Positions 57,165 through 64,000 of a stretch of 64,000 nt of DNA are shown here, one piece after another (the stretch's first letter is position 1; every line of letters starts with the position of its first letter). This DNA is from Spirabiliibacterium falconis. Its GTDB lineage: Bacteria > Pseudomonadota > Gammaproteobacteria > Enterobacterales > Pasteurellaceae. Where the stretch lies: positions 124,001 through 188,000 of the forward strand of contig NZ_JABMIJ010000008.1 in assembly GCF_014885015.1 (NCBI RefSeq), given 5' to 3'. Below the pieces are notes generated by a model that worked only from the letters and a program-made list of their open reading frames with translations, had not been told where the DNA came from and searched no databases. The position numbers and the translations under genes were made by a program.

Positions 57165-57940
57165 TGAACACCGTCAGCATGAATATCGTGAATTTCAGCG
57201 TCGTTTATCTCTTATTGCTCATTGTGCTGTATGTGATGAAGAAAAATCATATCCAGCAATCCAAGCTCTTATTTGTCGCCAGCCTCAGAATGACGGTACA
57301 ACTGATCATCGCAGGTTGGGTGCTAACCTATATTTTTGGGCACGAAAATCCGCTTTTCACACTTGCCTATGTCGCTGCAATGATCGCCTTTGCGATACAT
57401 CGGGTGCTCTCAAAAAACCCCATGCTCAACCCCCGTTTTAAACTGGCGGTGATGCTTTCGCTCAGCCTTTCTGGCTTATCAATTCTGGCATTTTTTGTAG
57501 TCGTGGTTGCTAATCAAAGTCTCTTTAACCCACAATATGTCATTCCGCTTGGTGGAATGATGATGGGCAATGCGATGACCGCACTTAACCTTGGGCTGAA
57601 AACCTTCCGAGAAAGCCTACGCAACGAGAGCGATAAAATCAGCACTCTACTCAATTTCGGGGTTACGCCGGACAAAATTTTGCTACCCTATGTTAATCAA
57701 GCGGTTGAAACCGCACTTTTACCTACACTTAACTCCATGTTAGGCATGGGCATTATCGCCTTACCGGGTATGATGACAGGGCAAATTCTCTCTGGCACAC
57801 TACCGAGCACTGCGGTGTTGTATCAAATTGCGATTATGATCGCCATTTGTACCGTCGTCAGCCTCGCCCTGTTTGGCGCACTACATTTTGGCTACCGCTC
57901 ACTCTATAATGACCGTAACCAAATTGTCCTACCAAGATAA
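57164..57940 (+). CDS. fetB: Iron-export ABC transporter permease FetB-like
   Basis: 258-residue inner-membrane permease (UPF0014/YbbM family), about six or seven transmembrane helices. Family blocks are 'ASLRMTVQLIIAGWVLTYIF' (~40-59), 'PLGGMMMGNAMTALNLGLKTF' (~127-147) and the coupling region 'GVTPDKILLPYVNQAVETALLPTLNSMLGMGIIALPGMMTGQILSG' (~166-211). AAGGAGG precedes the start. Whether the pair exports iron here is by analogy with E. coli. Confidence 0.88.
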   Translation: MNTVSMNIVNFSVVYLLLLIVLYVMKKNHIQQSKLLFVASLRMTVQLIIAGWVLTYIFGHENPLFTLAYVAAMIAFAIHRVLSKNPMLNPRFKLAVMLSLSLSGLSILAFFVVVVANQSLFNPQYVIPLGGMMMGNAMTALNLGLKTFRESLRNESDKISTLLNFGVTPDKILLPYVNQAVETALLPTLNSMLGMGIIALPGMMTGQILSGTLPSTAVLYQIAIMIAICTVVSLALFGALHFGYRSLYNDRNQIVLPR

Positions 57941-57955
57941 AGTGCGGTCACAAAA

Positions 57956-57983
57956 AAGCCCAAGTGAACTTGGGCTTCTATTT
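57956..57983. terminator. Bidirectional terminator between fetB and napC
   Basis: Perfect 10-bp stem AAGCCCAAGT / ACTTGGGCTT with a 2-base loop, A-run before and CTATTTTT after; serves both convergent genes. Confidence 0.9.
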
Positions 57984-57996
57984 TTCATTTGAAAGA

Positions 57997-58596
57997 TTAG
58001 TGAAGTGCGCTAGCATCTTTCACTTCGCTCATATCTGGCAGTTGGTGAGCGATGCCTTTGTGGCAGTCGATACAGCTATTGCCATTTTCGATCGCTTTGC
58101 GGTGCATTTTCGCTGCCACCGATTTTTGTTGGCTGAAGTCCATATTGTCAAAATTATGGCAATTACGGCACTCCTGTGATTTATTTTCTTTCATTCGCTC
58201 CCATTCACGTTCTGCCATGTGCAAACGGCGGGCGTTGAATTTTTCAATGGTGTCTGTATAGCCCATTACATGCGCATAAACCTCACGGCTTGCTTTCAAT
58301 TTACGAATCATTTTCGGCACAAATTCGTGCGGCACATGACAATCTGGGCAGGTGGCTTTTACGCCGCTACGATTTTGATAGTGTGCGGTGTGTAGATATT
58401 CAGGGTACACATCATTGCTGTGGCAACTTACACAGAATTCTTCGGTGTTAGTTTGTTCAAGACTGTAATTAAACCCGACCCAAGACACTATGCCTGCGAT
58501 AAAACCAATAATGAGCAGTGTGCCAATCGCAAGTTTGCTTGGGGTTCTAAACCAGTGCCAGAAACGTTTGATGATGTTCGGTTTTTTCTCAGCCAT
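57997..58596 (-). CDS. napC: Cytochrome c-type protein NapC
   Basis: Membrane-anchored tetrahaem cytochrome (199 residues) passing electrons from menaquinol to NapB. One N-terminal transmembrane helix (~20-42) is followed by four CXXCH haem sites: CVSCH, CPDCH, CRNCH and CIDCH. 'GVKATCPDCHVPHEF' and 'NSCIDCHKGIAHQLP' are typical of the NapC/NirT family. Last gene of napDAGHBC; overlaps the napB stop by one base. Confidence 0.96.
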   Translation of the reverse strand: MAEKKPNIIKRFWHWFRTPSKLAIGTLLIIGFIAGIVSWVGFNYSLEQTNTEEFCVSCHSNDVYPEYLHTAHYQNRSGVKATCPDCHVPHEFVPKMIRKLKASREVYAHVMGYTDTIEKFNARRLHMAEREWERMKENKSQECRNCHNFDNMDFSQQKSVAAKMHRKAIENGNSCIDCHKGIAHQLPDMSEVKDASALH

Positions 58597-59039
58597 TATT
58601 TACTCCCATAACCTGGTAGTGGTTTAAATTGGTTTTCAATAATTGGATCAACATCCGCTTGTGGCACATGACATTGTAAGCAGAAATAACGACGTGGTGC
58701 GAGGCTGCCACTCACATTGCCGTCACGGCTAACAAAGTGGGTTGGACTAATGCGTGGCGCTCCTGTGGTGCGTGATGCCGCCACACTGTGGCAATTTAAA
58801 CATTGGTTATTATTTTTGGTTACCTGATAATTTTTCACACTGTGTGGCACCATAGGTGGTTGGTTCACATAATTCAGTGCAGCAGGCTCTGTTTCTTTTG
58901 GGTTATTATGAAATGCAGGCGCAACATTTTCGGGTGAGCTCTGAATATCTTTTCCCACAGGTTCAACCGCACTTTGTGCTGCAACCGCGCCCATACAGCT
59001 CAACAATAACCCCATTGCCAATATATTTTTTAATTTCAT
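58596..59039 (-). CDS. napB: Periplasmic nitrate reductase, small cytochrome c subunit
   Basis: Dihaem cytochrome c (147 residues) that donates electrons to NapA in the periplasm. Signal peptide ~1-21 (ILAMGLLLSCMGAVAA), then 'PPMVPHSVKNYQVTKNNNQCLNCHS' with the first haem site (~82) and 'RRYFCLQCHVPQADVDPIIEN' with the second (~119). Full length. An uptake signal lies just after the signal-peptide region. Lies 9 bases downstream of napH. Confidence 0.96.
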   Translation of the reverse strand: MKLKNILAMGLLLSCMGAVAAQSAVEPVGKDIQSSPENVAPAFHNNPKETEPAALNYVNQPPMVPHSVKNYQVTKNNNQCLNCHSVAASRTTGAPRISPTHFVSRDGNVSGSLAPRRYFCLQCHVPQADVDPIIENQFKPLPGYGSK

Positions 59040-59048
59040 GACTCACTC

Positions 59049-59906
59049 CTAACCTTTATTAAATCGTGTCGAAAAGGTAAATACTGATTCAGCACAGACA
59101 TCAACACAACGTCCGCAACTGATACAATCTTTGTTTAATACTAACTGGCTTTCATCCGCCTGTCCGAAAAGTGGACTGCGTAACACATGTGGTTCAGGGC
59201 AAACGTTAAAGCAATCCATGCAGCGATCACAACGGCTACGTTCGATCACTTTTACCCGAATCAGGCTTTTTGCACCAATCACGCCATAAGTGGCACCAAT
59301 AGGGCACAAATGCCCACACCAGCCATGTTCCACCACCAATAAATCAAATAAAAATAGCGCAAGCAATAGCCATGCTGTTGCGCCAAATCCGTAAATCAAG
59401 GCACGCCCTAGTGCCGCCACAGGATTTATCCATTCCCATAGCAGTGTGCCTGTAACGGCACTGCCCAGCAAAATCATTACCAAAATAGCGTAACGTAAAG
59501 TGCGGTTGAGTTTAGCACTTTGACGAAGATTAAATTTACGCCGAAGCCATGCCGCCAAATCTGTGATGATATTCAGTGGGCAACACCAAGCGCAAAAAAC
59601 TTTGCTCCCCACGAGGGCATAAAATACGATTACAATCAGCCCGCCAATTACCGCACTTAATACAGGGGCATAACCTGTTACCAAGCTTTCTGCCAGCATA
59701 AGCGGATCTGTCAGCGGTACAGTATCGAGCAATAAGCTGCCACTGTAATTGCCTCGCAAAATCCAAATTCCAAAGTGCGGTCCGCTAAGAAACATCGCTA
59801 AAATGGCAAGCTGAGAAAACCGACGCAATAACAAAAAACGGTTTGCATGCCACCAACCTAATTTTTGACGCGCTTCACGCCCCGCATGTTGAATTGGATT
59901 TGGCAT
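59049..59906 (-). CDS. napH: Quinol dehydrogenase membrane subunit NapH
   Basis: 285-residue inner-membrane iron-sulphur protein with four hydrophobic helices. Two CX3CP motifs (CAWCCPLN ~107 and CGHLCPIG ~195) flank the membrane part, and two [4Fe-4S] sites lie in the C-terminal cytoplasmic domain (CDRCMDCFNVCP ~227, CISCGRCVDVCA ~262). With NapG it forms an additional quinol-oxidising route to NapC. Overlaps napG by one base. Confidence 0.95.
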   Translation of the reverse strand: MPNPIQHAGREARQKLGWWHANRFLLLRRFSQLAILAMFLSGPHFGIWILRGNYSGSLLLDTVPLTDPLMLAESLVTGYAPVLSAVIGGLIVIVFYALVGSKVFCAWCCPLNIITDLAAWLRRKFNLRQSAKLNRTLRYAILVMILLGSAVTGTLLWEWINPVAALGRALIYGFGATAWLLLALFLFDLLVVEHGWCGHLCPIGATYGVIGAKSLIRVKVIERSRCDRCMDCFNVCPEPHVLRSPLFGQADESQLVLNKDCISCGRCVDVCAESVFTFSTRFNKG

Positions 59907-60658
59907 TATTGCACCTCCGGCATACGGGTCGGCAAGTCAATGATGTCTTGCTGAAGCAATGATTGCCCCGCTTTCTCTTTTTCTTCCCAGCCTAAGCGAT
60001 AATGCTTACCAAGCGTGCCTTTCGCTAATGCCATTGGTAATACTTTAATCGCAGCCTCTTCCAGCACACACGCTTCTTCGCATTTGCCACACCCTGTGCA
60101 CGCATCAGAATGCACGGTTGGGATTAATTTTGCGTGGCGATCACTGCGTGAATTATGCTGATTTTCAAGGGTAATTGCCTTATCAATCAACGGGCAAACT
60201 CGATAGCACACATCGCAGCGTAACCCTTGCCAATTGAGACAGGTTTCGTGATCCAACAATACCGACAACCCCATTCGGGCATCGTTAATGTTATCTTGCG
60301 TTGCGTCCAACGCACCACTTGGACAAGCCTTAGCACAAGGAATGTCTTCGCACATTTCACACGGTTTTTGCCGTGCGATGAAATACGGCGTTCCCGCTTC
60401 TAGTGGCGATAGCAGTCCTGCAAGATGCAACATATCATAAGGACAGGCTTGCACACACTGCCCGCAACGAATACACGCACTAGCAAACTCTTTTTCGTTT
60501 TCGAGTGCAAACGGTGGACGAAGTGCCACCCCTTCGCGCGCAAGGCTTTGCTTTTGTTGTAAAGCAAGCAATAATCCTACACCCGCAAGCCCGCCTGCGG
60601 TGCGTACACCATCTTTAATCAAACGGCGACGTTGTGGATTAATCACTTGCTTTTTCAT
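59906..60658 (-). CDS. napG: Ferredoxin-type protein NapG
   Basis: 250-residue periplasmic iron-sulphur protein with a twin-arginine signal ([23 protein letters not shown], ~10-32). Four [4Fe-4S] motifs follow: [35 protein letters not shown] and [12 protein letters not shown]. Pairs with NapH. Start 7 bases after napA. The Tat motif suits a cofactor-loaded export. Confidence 0.95.
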   Translation of the reverse strand: MKKQVINPQRRRLIKDGVRTAGGLAGVGLLLALQQKQSLAREGVALRPPFALENEKEFASACIRCGQCVQACPYDMLHLAGLLSPLEAGTPYFIARQKPCEMCEDIPCAKACPSGALDATQDNINDARMGLSVLLDHETCLNWQGLRCDVCYRVCPLIDKAITLENQHNSRSDRHAKLIPTVHSDACTGCGKCEEACVLEEAAIKVLPMALAKGTLGKHYRLGWEEKEKAGQSLLQQDIIDLPTRMPEVQ

Positions 60659-60665
60659 ACCGCAC

Positions 60666-63143
60666 TTATGCCTTAACCACTTTCACGGCGCATTTTTTGA
60701 AGTCTGTCTCTTTTGAGATTGGATCCGTTGCGTCTAATGTTAATTTATTCGCCAACTGTCCTGCATCAAAGAATGTGGTATAAACCAAGCCTTGTGGTAC
60801 ACGATTTCGCCCACGTGTATCAATGTAACTGACCATTTCACCACGACGTGAAATGACTTTCACTTTATCTCCGTGACGCATACCGCGAGCTTTGGCATCA
60901 AGCGGGTGCATATACACTAAATTATTTGGGAATGCGCGGTGTAATTCAGGCACGCGACGCGTCATTGTTCCTGTGTGCCAATGCTCAAGAACACGCCCTG
61001 TGGATAACCATAAATCGTATTCTTCATCCGGCATTTCTGCGGGTGGCTCGTACGGCACAGCAAGAATAATTGCACGACCATCGGGTTTACCATAAAAACG
61101 AACCCCTTCACCCGCTTTGACATAAGGATCATACCCTTCACGGTAACGCCATAATGTCTCTTTTTGATCCACAACAGGCCAACGCAAACCGCGTGCTTTG
61201 TGGTACATATCAAACGGTGCAAGATCGTGTCCATGCCCACGCCCAAAGCTGGCATACTCTTCAAATAGCCCTTTTTGGATATAATAACCAAAGTATTCTG
61301 CCTCATCATTGAGGTAATCCCCAATCTCGCTGTTTGGATATTTATCCACTTCTCCGTTGGTAAACAAAATATCGTATAACCGTTTGCCACGATATTCTGG
61401 CATTTGAGCTAATAACTCTTCTTCCCACACGTCATCAGTGGTAAAGTATTTGGAAAATTCCACTATTTGCCATAAATCCGAACGTGATTCGCCCATTTTT
61501 GGCACTAATTGATGCCAAAATTGCGTACGACGTTCAGCATTACCGTAGGCCCCTTCTTTTTCCACCCACATTGAGGTTGGTAAAATTAAGTCTGCGGATA
61601 ACGCACTGGCTGTTGGATAAGGATCTGAAACAATAATAAAGTTTTCAGGATCACGCCAGCCTGGCAGGCGATCTTCATTAATATTTGGACCTGCCTGCAT
61701 ATTATTATTACACATCACCCAAAGCACATTCATTTTGCGATCTTTGAGCATGCGGTCTTGTAAAATCGCGTGATAACCGACTTTATCCGAGATTGTGCCT
61801 TTTGGTAATTTCCAGATTTTTTCAGCAATCTCACGGTGTTTTTCATTGGTAACTACCATATCTGCTGGCAGGCGATGTGCAAATGTACCAACTTCACGTG
61901 CCGTACCACACGCTGACGGCTGACCTGTTAGTGAAAATGGCCCACAACCTGGTTTAGAAATTTTGCCTGTGAGTAAATGTACGTTATACATTAAGTGGTT
62001 CACCCACACCCCACGCGTGTGTTGGTTGAATCCCATTGTCCAGAATGAAACTATTTTTTTATCTGGATCTGCATATAATTTTGCCAACAATTCTAACTGA
62101 TCTTTTGGCACACCACTGATTTCGTGCGCTTTATCCAATGTATATTCAGAGACTAAGGCTTTATACTGCTCAAAATCACTGTCGAGCATTTTACCATTGC
62201 CAGCATTTTGTGCTTTTTGCTCCAGTGGGTGATCGCTACGTAAACCATAGCCAATGTCAGTAACACCTTTCTTAAAGTTAGTATGTTTATTAACAAAATC
62301 CCAATCAATGGCATCGTGTTCAATCAAATAATTGGCAATATAATTTAAAATCGCTAAATCACTTTGCGGTTTAAATACAATACCGTGGTCGGCGAGTTCA
62401 AAGCAGCGGTTTTCAAAGGTAGAAAGTGCGAACACTTTACTCTCTGGATGTGAAATGCGGCGATCAGTGATACGCGACCACAAAATCGGGTGCATTTCCG
62501 CCATATTAGAGCCCCATAGTACGAACGCATCAGCGTGCTCAATATCATCATAACAACCCATCGGCTCATCAATACCAAAAGTACGCAAAAATGCCACCGC
62601 AGCAGATGCCATACAATGGCGCGCATTTGGGTCAACATTGTTTGAGCGAAGTCCTGCTTTGTAAAGTTTATTAAGCGCGTAACCTTCCCAAATAGTCGAT
62701 TGCCCAGAAGTAAAACATCCCACCGCATTACGACCATTTTTGGCCATAGCGGCTTTAAATTTTTCCGCCATCGTTTTGAACGCATCATCCCAACTGATAG
62801 GCGTGAATTCACCATTTTTATCGTATTTGCCATTGCTCATCCGTAGCATTGGCTGCGTCAAGCGGTCTTTACCGTACATAATTTTTGGTAAAAAATAGCC
62901 TTTAATACAGTTTAGCCCGCGGTTTACCTCTGCATCAGGATCACCTTGTGAAGCAACCACTCGCCCATTTTGGGTTCCCACTAATACACTACAACCTGTA
63001 CCACAAAAACGACAAACGGCTTTATCCCATTTTATGGTTGAATCTGCAGCAGTTACATTCATAACCGGAATGCTCAAACCTGCTGCCAATGTTGCAGCCG
63101 TTGCTGCATTGGCTTTCATAAACTCACGACGACTTAATTTCAT
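60666..63143 (-). CDS. napA: Periplasmic nitrate reductase catalytic subunit
   Basis: Molybdenum bis-MGD enzyme reducing nitrate to nitrite, 825 residues. Twin-arginine signal '[23 protein letters not shown]' (~3-25), [4Fe-4S] ligands '[13 protein letters not shown]' (~44-56) plus a fourth Cys in '[20 protein letters not shown]' (~78), the Mo-ligand Cys in '[14 protein letters not shown]' (~178), and the C-terminal molydopterin dinucleotide-binding domain ('[23 protein letters not shown]', ~710). The GTG-free start directly follows the napD stop. Confidence 0.97.
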   Translation of the reverse strand: MKLSRREFMKANAATAATLAAGLSIPVMNVTAADSTIKWDKAVCRFCGTGCSVLVGTQNGRVVASQGDPDAEVNRGLNCIKGYFLPKIMYGKDRLTQPMLRMSNGKYDKNGEFTPISWDDAFKTMAEKFKAAMAKNGRNAVGCFTSGQSTIWEGYALNKLYKAGLRSNNVDPNARHCMASAAVAFLRTFGIDEPMGCYDDIEHADAFVLWGSNMAEMHPILWSRITDRRISHPESKVFALSTFENRCFELADHGIVFKPQSDLAILNYIANYLIEHDAIDWDFVNKHTNFKKGVTDIGYGLRSDHPLEQKAQNAGNGKMLDSDFEQYKALVSEYTLDKAHEISGVPKDQLELLAKLYADPDKKIVSFWTMGFNQHTRGVWVNHLMYNVHLLTGKISKPGCGPFSLTGQPSACGTAREVGTFAHRLPADMVVTNEKHREIAEKIWKLPKGTISDKVGYHAILQDRMLKDRKMNVLWVMCNNNMQAGPNINEDRLPGWRDPENFIIVSDPYPTASALSADLILPTSMWVEKEGAYGNAERRTQFWHQLVPKMGESRSDLWQIVEFSKYFTTDDVWEEELLAQMPEYRGKRLYDILFTNGEVDKYPNSEIGDYLNDEAEYFGYYIQKGLFEEYASFGRGHGHDLAPFDMYHKARGLRWPVVDQKETLWRYREGYDPYVKAGEGVRFYGKPDGRAIILAVPYEPPAEMPDEEYDLWLSTGRVLEHWHTGTMTRRVPELHRAFPNNLVYMHPLDAKARGMRHGDKVKVISRRGEMVSYIDTRGRNRVPQGLVYTTFFDAGQLANKLTLDATDPISKETDFKKCAVKVVKA

Positions 63144-63431
63144 CTATTCCCCCACCAGAGTATTCTGATCTTGTTGGTGATACACCAAAGAAAGTGCTAG
63201 CACGCCATGAATATTGCGCGCTAACTCCATACGCTCTAACAAATCTGCTTGGTTGGCTGACTCCATTACCACAACCAATTTGCCGCTATCTTCGTCAATA
63301 GCACTGATTTCGGTTAATTCAAATGTCAAAAGTGCGGTTTTGACATTAGCTATATCGCAAGGGCGGCATTGCACGACCACACCACACACGTGCCATTCAT
63401 CAGCATCGATGTTTTTTGCTTGCTCACTCAT
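63144..63431 (-). CDS. napD: NapA signal-peptide-binding chaperone NapD
   Basis: 95-residue cytoplasmic chaperone that binds the NapA Tat signal and prevents early export. 'WHVCGVVVQCRPCDIANVKTALLTFELTEISAIDEDSGKLVVVMES'-type ferredoxin-like fold spans residues ~13-58. Its stop abuts the napA ATG. It is the first gene of the operon here; napF, which usually precedes it in gamma-proteobacteria, is absent, and only 164 bases separate it from the divergent UPF0756 gene. Confidence 0.94.
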   Translation of the reverse strand: MSEQAKNIDADEWHVCGVVVQCRPCDIANVKTALLTFELTEISAIDEDSGKLVVVMESANQADLLERMELARNIHGVLALSLVYHQQDQNTLVGE

Positions 63432-63494
63432 TTGCTGTCCTTACCACACCTATCAACTAATCTTAATATTGACTTTATTCCTATTTGGGTGAAA

Positions 63495-63540
63495 ATTATC
63501 CTCGCTTTATGTAGTATTAATTAATGCCTATTAAGGGGTA
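63495..63540 (-). promoter_or_regulatory. nap promoter with NarP-type 7-2-7 site
   Basis: TGCCTAT-TA-AGGGGTA (63525-63540) matches the NarL/NarP inverted heptamer (TACYYMT-N2-AKRRGTA) at 13 of 14 positions. On the minus strand GATAAT (63500-63495) is a -10 candidate; it would put the heptamer centre at about -44, the position of the NarP site at E. coli napF. Confidence 0.6.
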
Positions 63541-63564
63541 TTTATGACAAAAATTGACATTTGC

Positions 63565-63578
63565 TTGATCTATATCAA
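63565..63578. promoter_or_regulatory. Perfect FNR box between napD and UPF0756 gene
   Basis: TTGAT-CTAT-ATCAA, an exact FNR site. It is about 39 bases upstream of the NarP-type site for nap and ends 17 bases before the ATG of the divergent gene, where bound FNR could also repress. Confidence 0.75.
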
Positions 63579-63595
63579 TAGGATTGAACTAAGCC

Positions 63596-64000
63596 ATGCT
63601 AAACATTACGCTCTCCACTAGCACGATATTATTACTTGCTCTCTTCATTCTCGGCATACTCAGTCACAACAATGCGATTACCATTGCGGCAATAACGTTA
63701 CTCCTGATTGCACACACCCCACTCATTAGCGTTTTACCTTGGGTAGAAAAAAGTGCGGTCAATATTGGCATTATTATTCTAACCATTGGCGTACTAAGTC
63801 CGTTAGTGTCTGGAAAAGTGCAACTCACAGGACTCACCACATTTTTCTCCTGGAAAATGCTTTTGGCGATTGGCATTGGTTTAGCGGTGGCGTGGCTTGG
63901 TGGCCGAGGTGTCAATTTAATGCAGGGGCAACCCGAAGTGATTCCAGGGCTCATCATCGGCACAGTCGCAGGGGTTGCCTTTTTAAAAGGTGTGCCCGTT
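63596..64000 (+). CDS. UPF0756 membrane protein (YeaL-like), 3' end outside window
   Basis: Integral membrane protein of unknown function in the UPF0756/DUF441 family (YeaL, HI1074). The visible 135 codons, open to the window end, cover most of the usual ~150 residues. There are four hydrophobic segments and the family blocks 'VNIGIIILTIGVLSPLVSGKVQL' (~55-77), 'LAVAWLGGRGVNLM' (~97-110) and 'IIGTVAGVAFLKGVPV' (~120-135). Divergent from napD across an FNR/NarP region, so anaerobic control is possible. The ribosome site is weak (GGATT). Confidence 0.88.
   Translation, partial: MLNITLSTSTILLLALFILGILSHNNAITIAAITLLLIAHTPLISVLPWVEKSAVNIGIIILTIGVLSPLVSGKVQLTGLTTFFSWKMLLAIGIGLAVAWLGGRGVNLMQGQPEVIPGLIIGTVAGVAFLKGVPV

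Noticed and set aside
1-64000. CRISPR array from recurrent AAGTGCGGT-type repeats
   Set aside because: The repeats are uptake signals: 9-10-base cores in both orientations, inside genes, with no regular spacing or spacers.

Overview
The window is a chromosomal segment of a member of the Pasteurellaceae. The clearest evidence is the dense scatter, on both strands and inside genes, of the Haemophilus-type DNA uptake signal sequence (USS, core AAGTGCGGT / ACCGCACTT). Gene content and local order also fit (crp-yheU-slmA-dut-coaBC, gpsA-cysE, menA-rraA, glgBXCAP, a protein D-like GlpQ, napDAGHBC). The species cannot be named from the sequence alone. I saw no tRNA, rRNA, CRISPR array, prophage or intact insertion sequence.

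Layout. 0-3 kb: end of an MFS transporter overlapping a siderophore-interacting flavoprotein, a decayed antisense feoB remnant, and rsmD. 3-10 kb: a DeoR-family regulator divergent from a complete ltnD-otnK-otnC-otnI-denD-gntP operon for uptake and catabolism of four-carbon acid sugars (L-threonate, D-erythronate). 10-11.3 kb: an exported alpha/beta hydrolase. 11.3-17 kb: a 3-methyladenine glycosylase-like gene overlapping glpR, then glpABC (anaerobic glycerol-3-phosphate dehydrogenase) with candidate GlpR and CRP sites. 17-20.4 kb: an organophosphate antiporter, an inositol-monophosphatase-family phosphatase and a divergent AraC regulator, the least characterised unit here. 20.5-25 kb: a SAM methyltransferase, trmO, menA, rraA, glpX, zapB. 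25-35 kb: the glycogen cluster glgB-X-C-A-P, with a USS hairpin between glgC and glgA. 35-41 kb: crp, yheU, slmA, dut, coaBC, metJ with a MetJ operator, yibQ, envC. 41-48 kb: gpmA, yibN, secB, gpsA, cysE, glmU and a DUF1007/NicO metal-transport pair. 48-50.7 kb: glpQ and glpT. 50.8-58 kb: tex, nfuA, comF with a competence-type CRP-S site, a HAD phosphatase, coaA, fetAB. 58-63.4 kb: periplasmic nitrate reductase napDAGHBC without napF, followed by a divergent UPF0756 membrane protein cut by the window end.

How it fits together. Much of the window concerns three-carbon and phosphorylated substrates feeding glycolysis and glycogen. GlpQ, GlpT and GlpABC take glycerophosphodiesters to dihydroxyacetone phosphate; the otn operon also ends at dihydroxyacetone phosphate; GlpX, GpmA and the glg genes sit on the gluconeogenic and storage side. 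GlpABC and Nap are an anaerobic electron donor and acceptor pair, linked by menaquinone (MenA). CRP is encoded here and has plausible sites at glpA, glpT and comF, joining carbon control to natural competence. Functions are assigned from family motifs read by eye; regulatory sites are matches to known consensus sequences and remain inferences.
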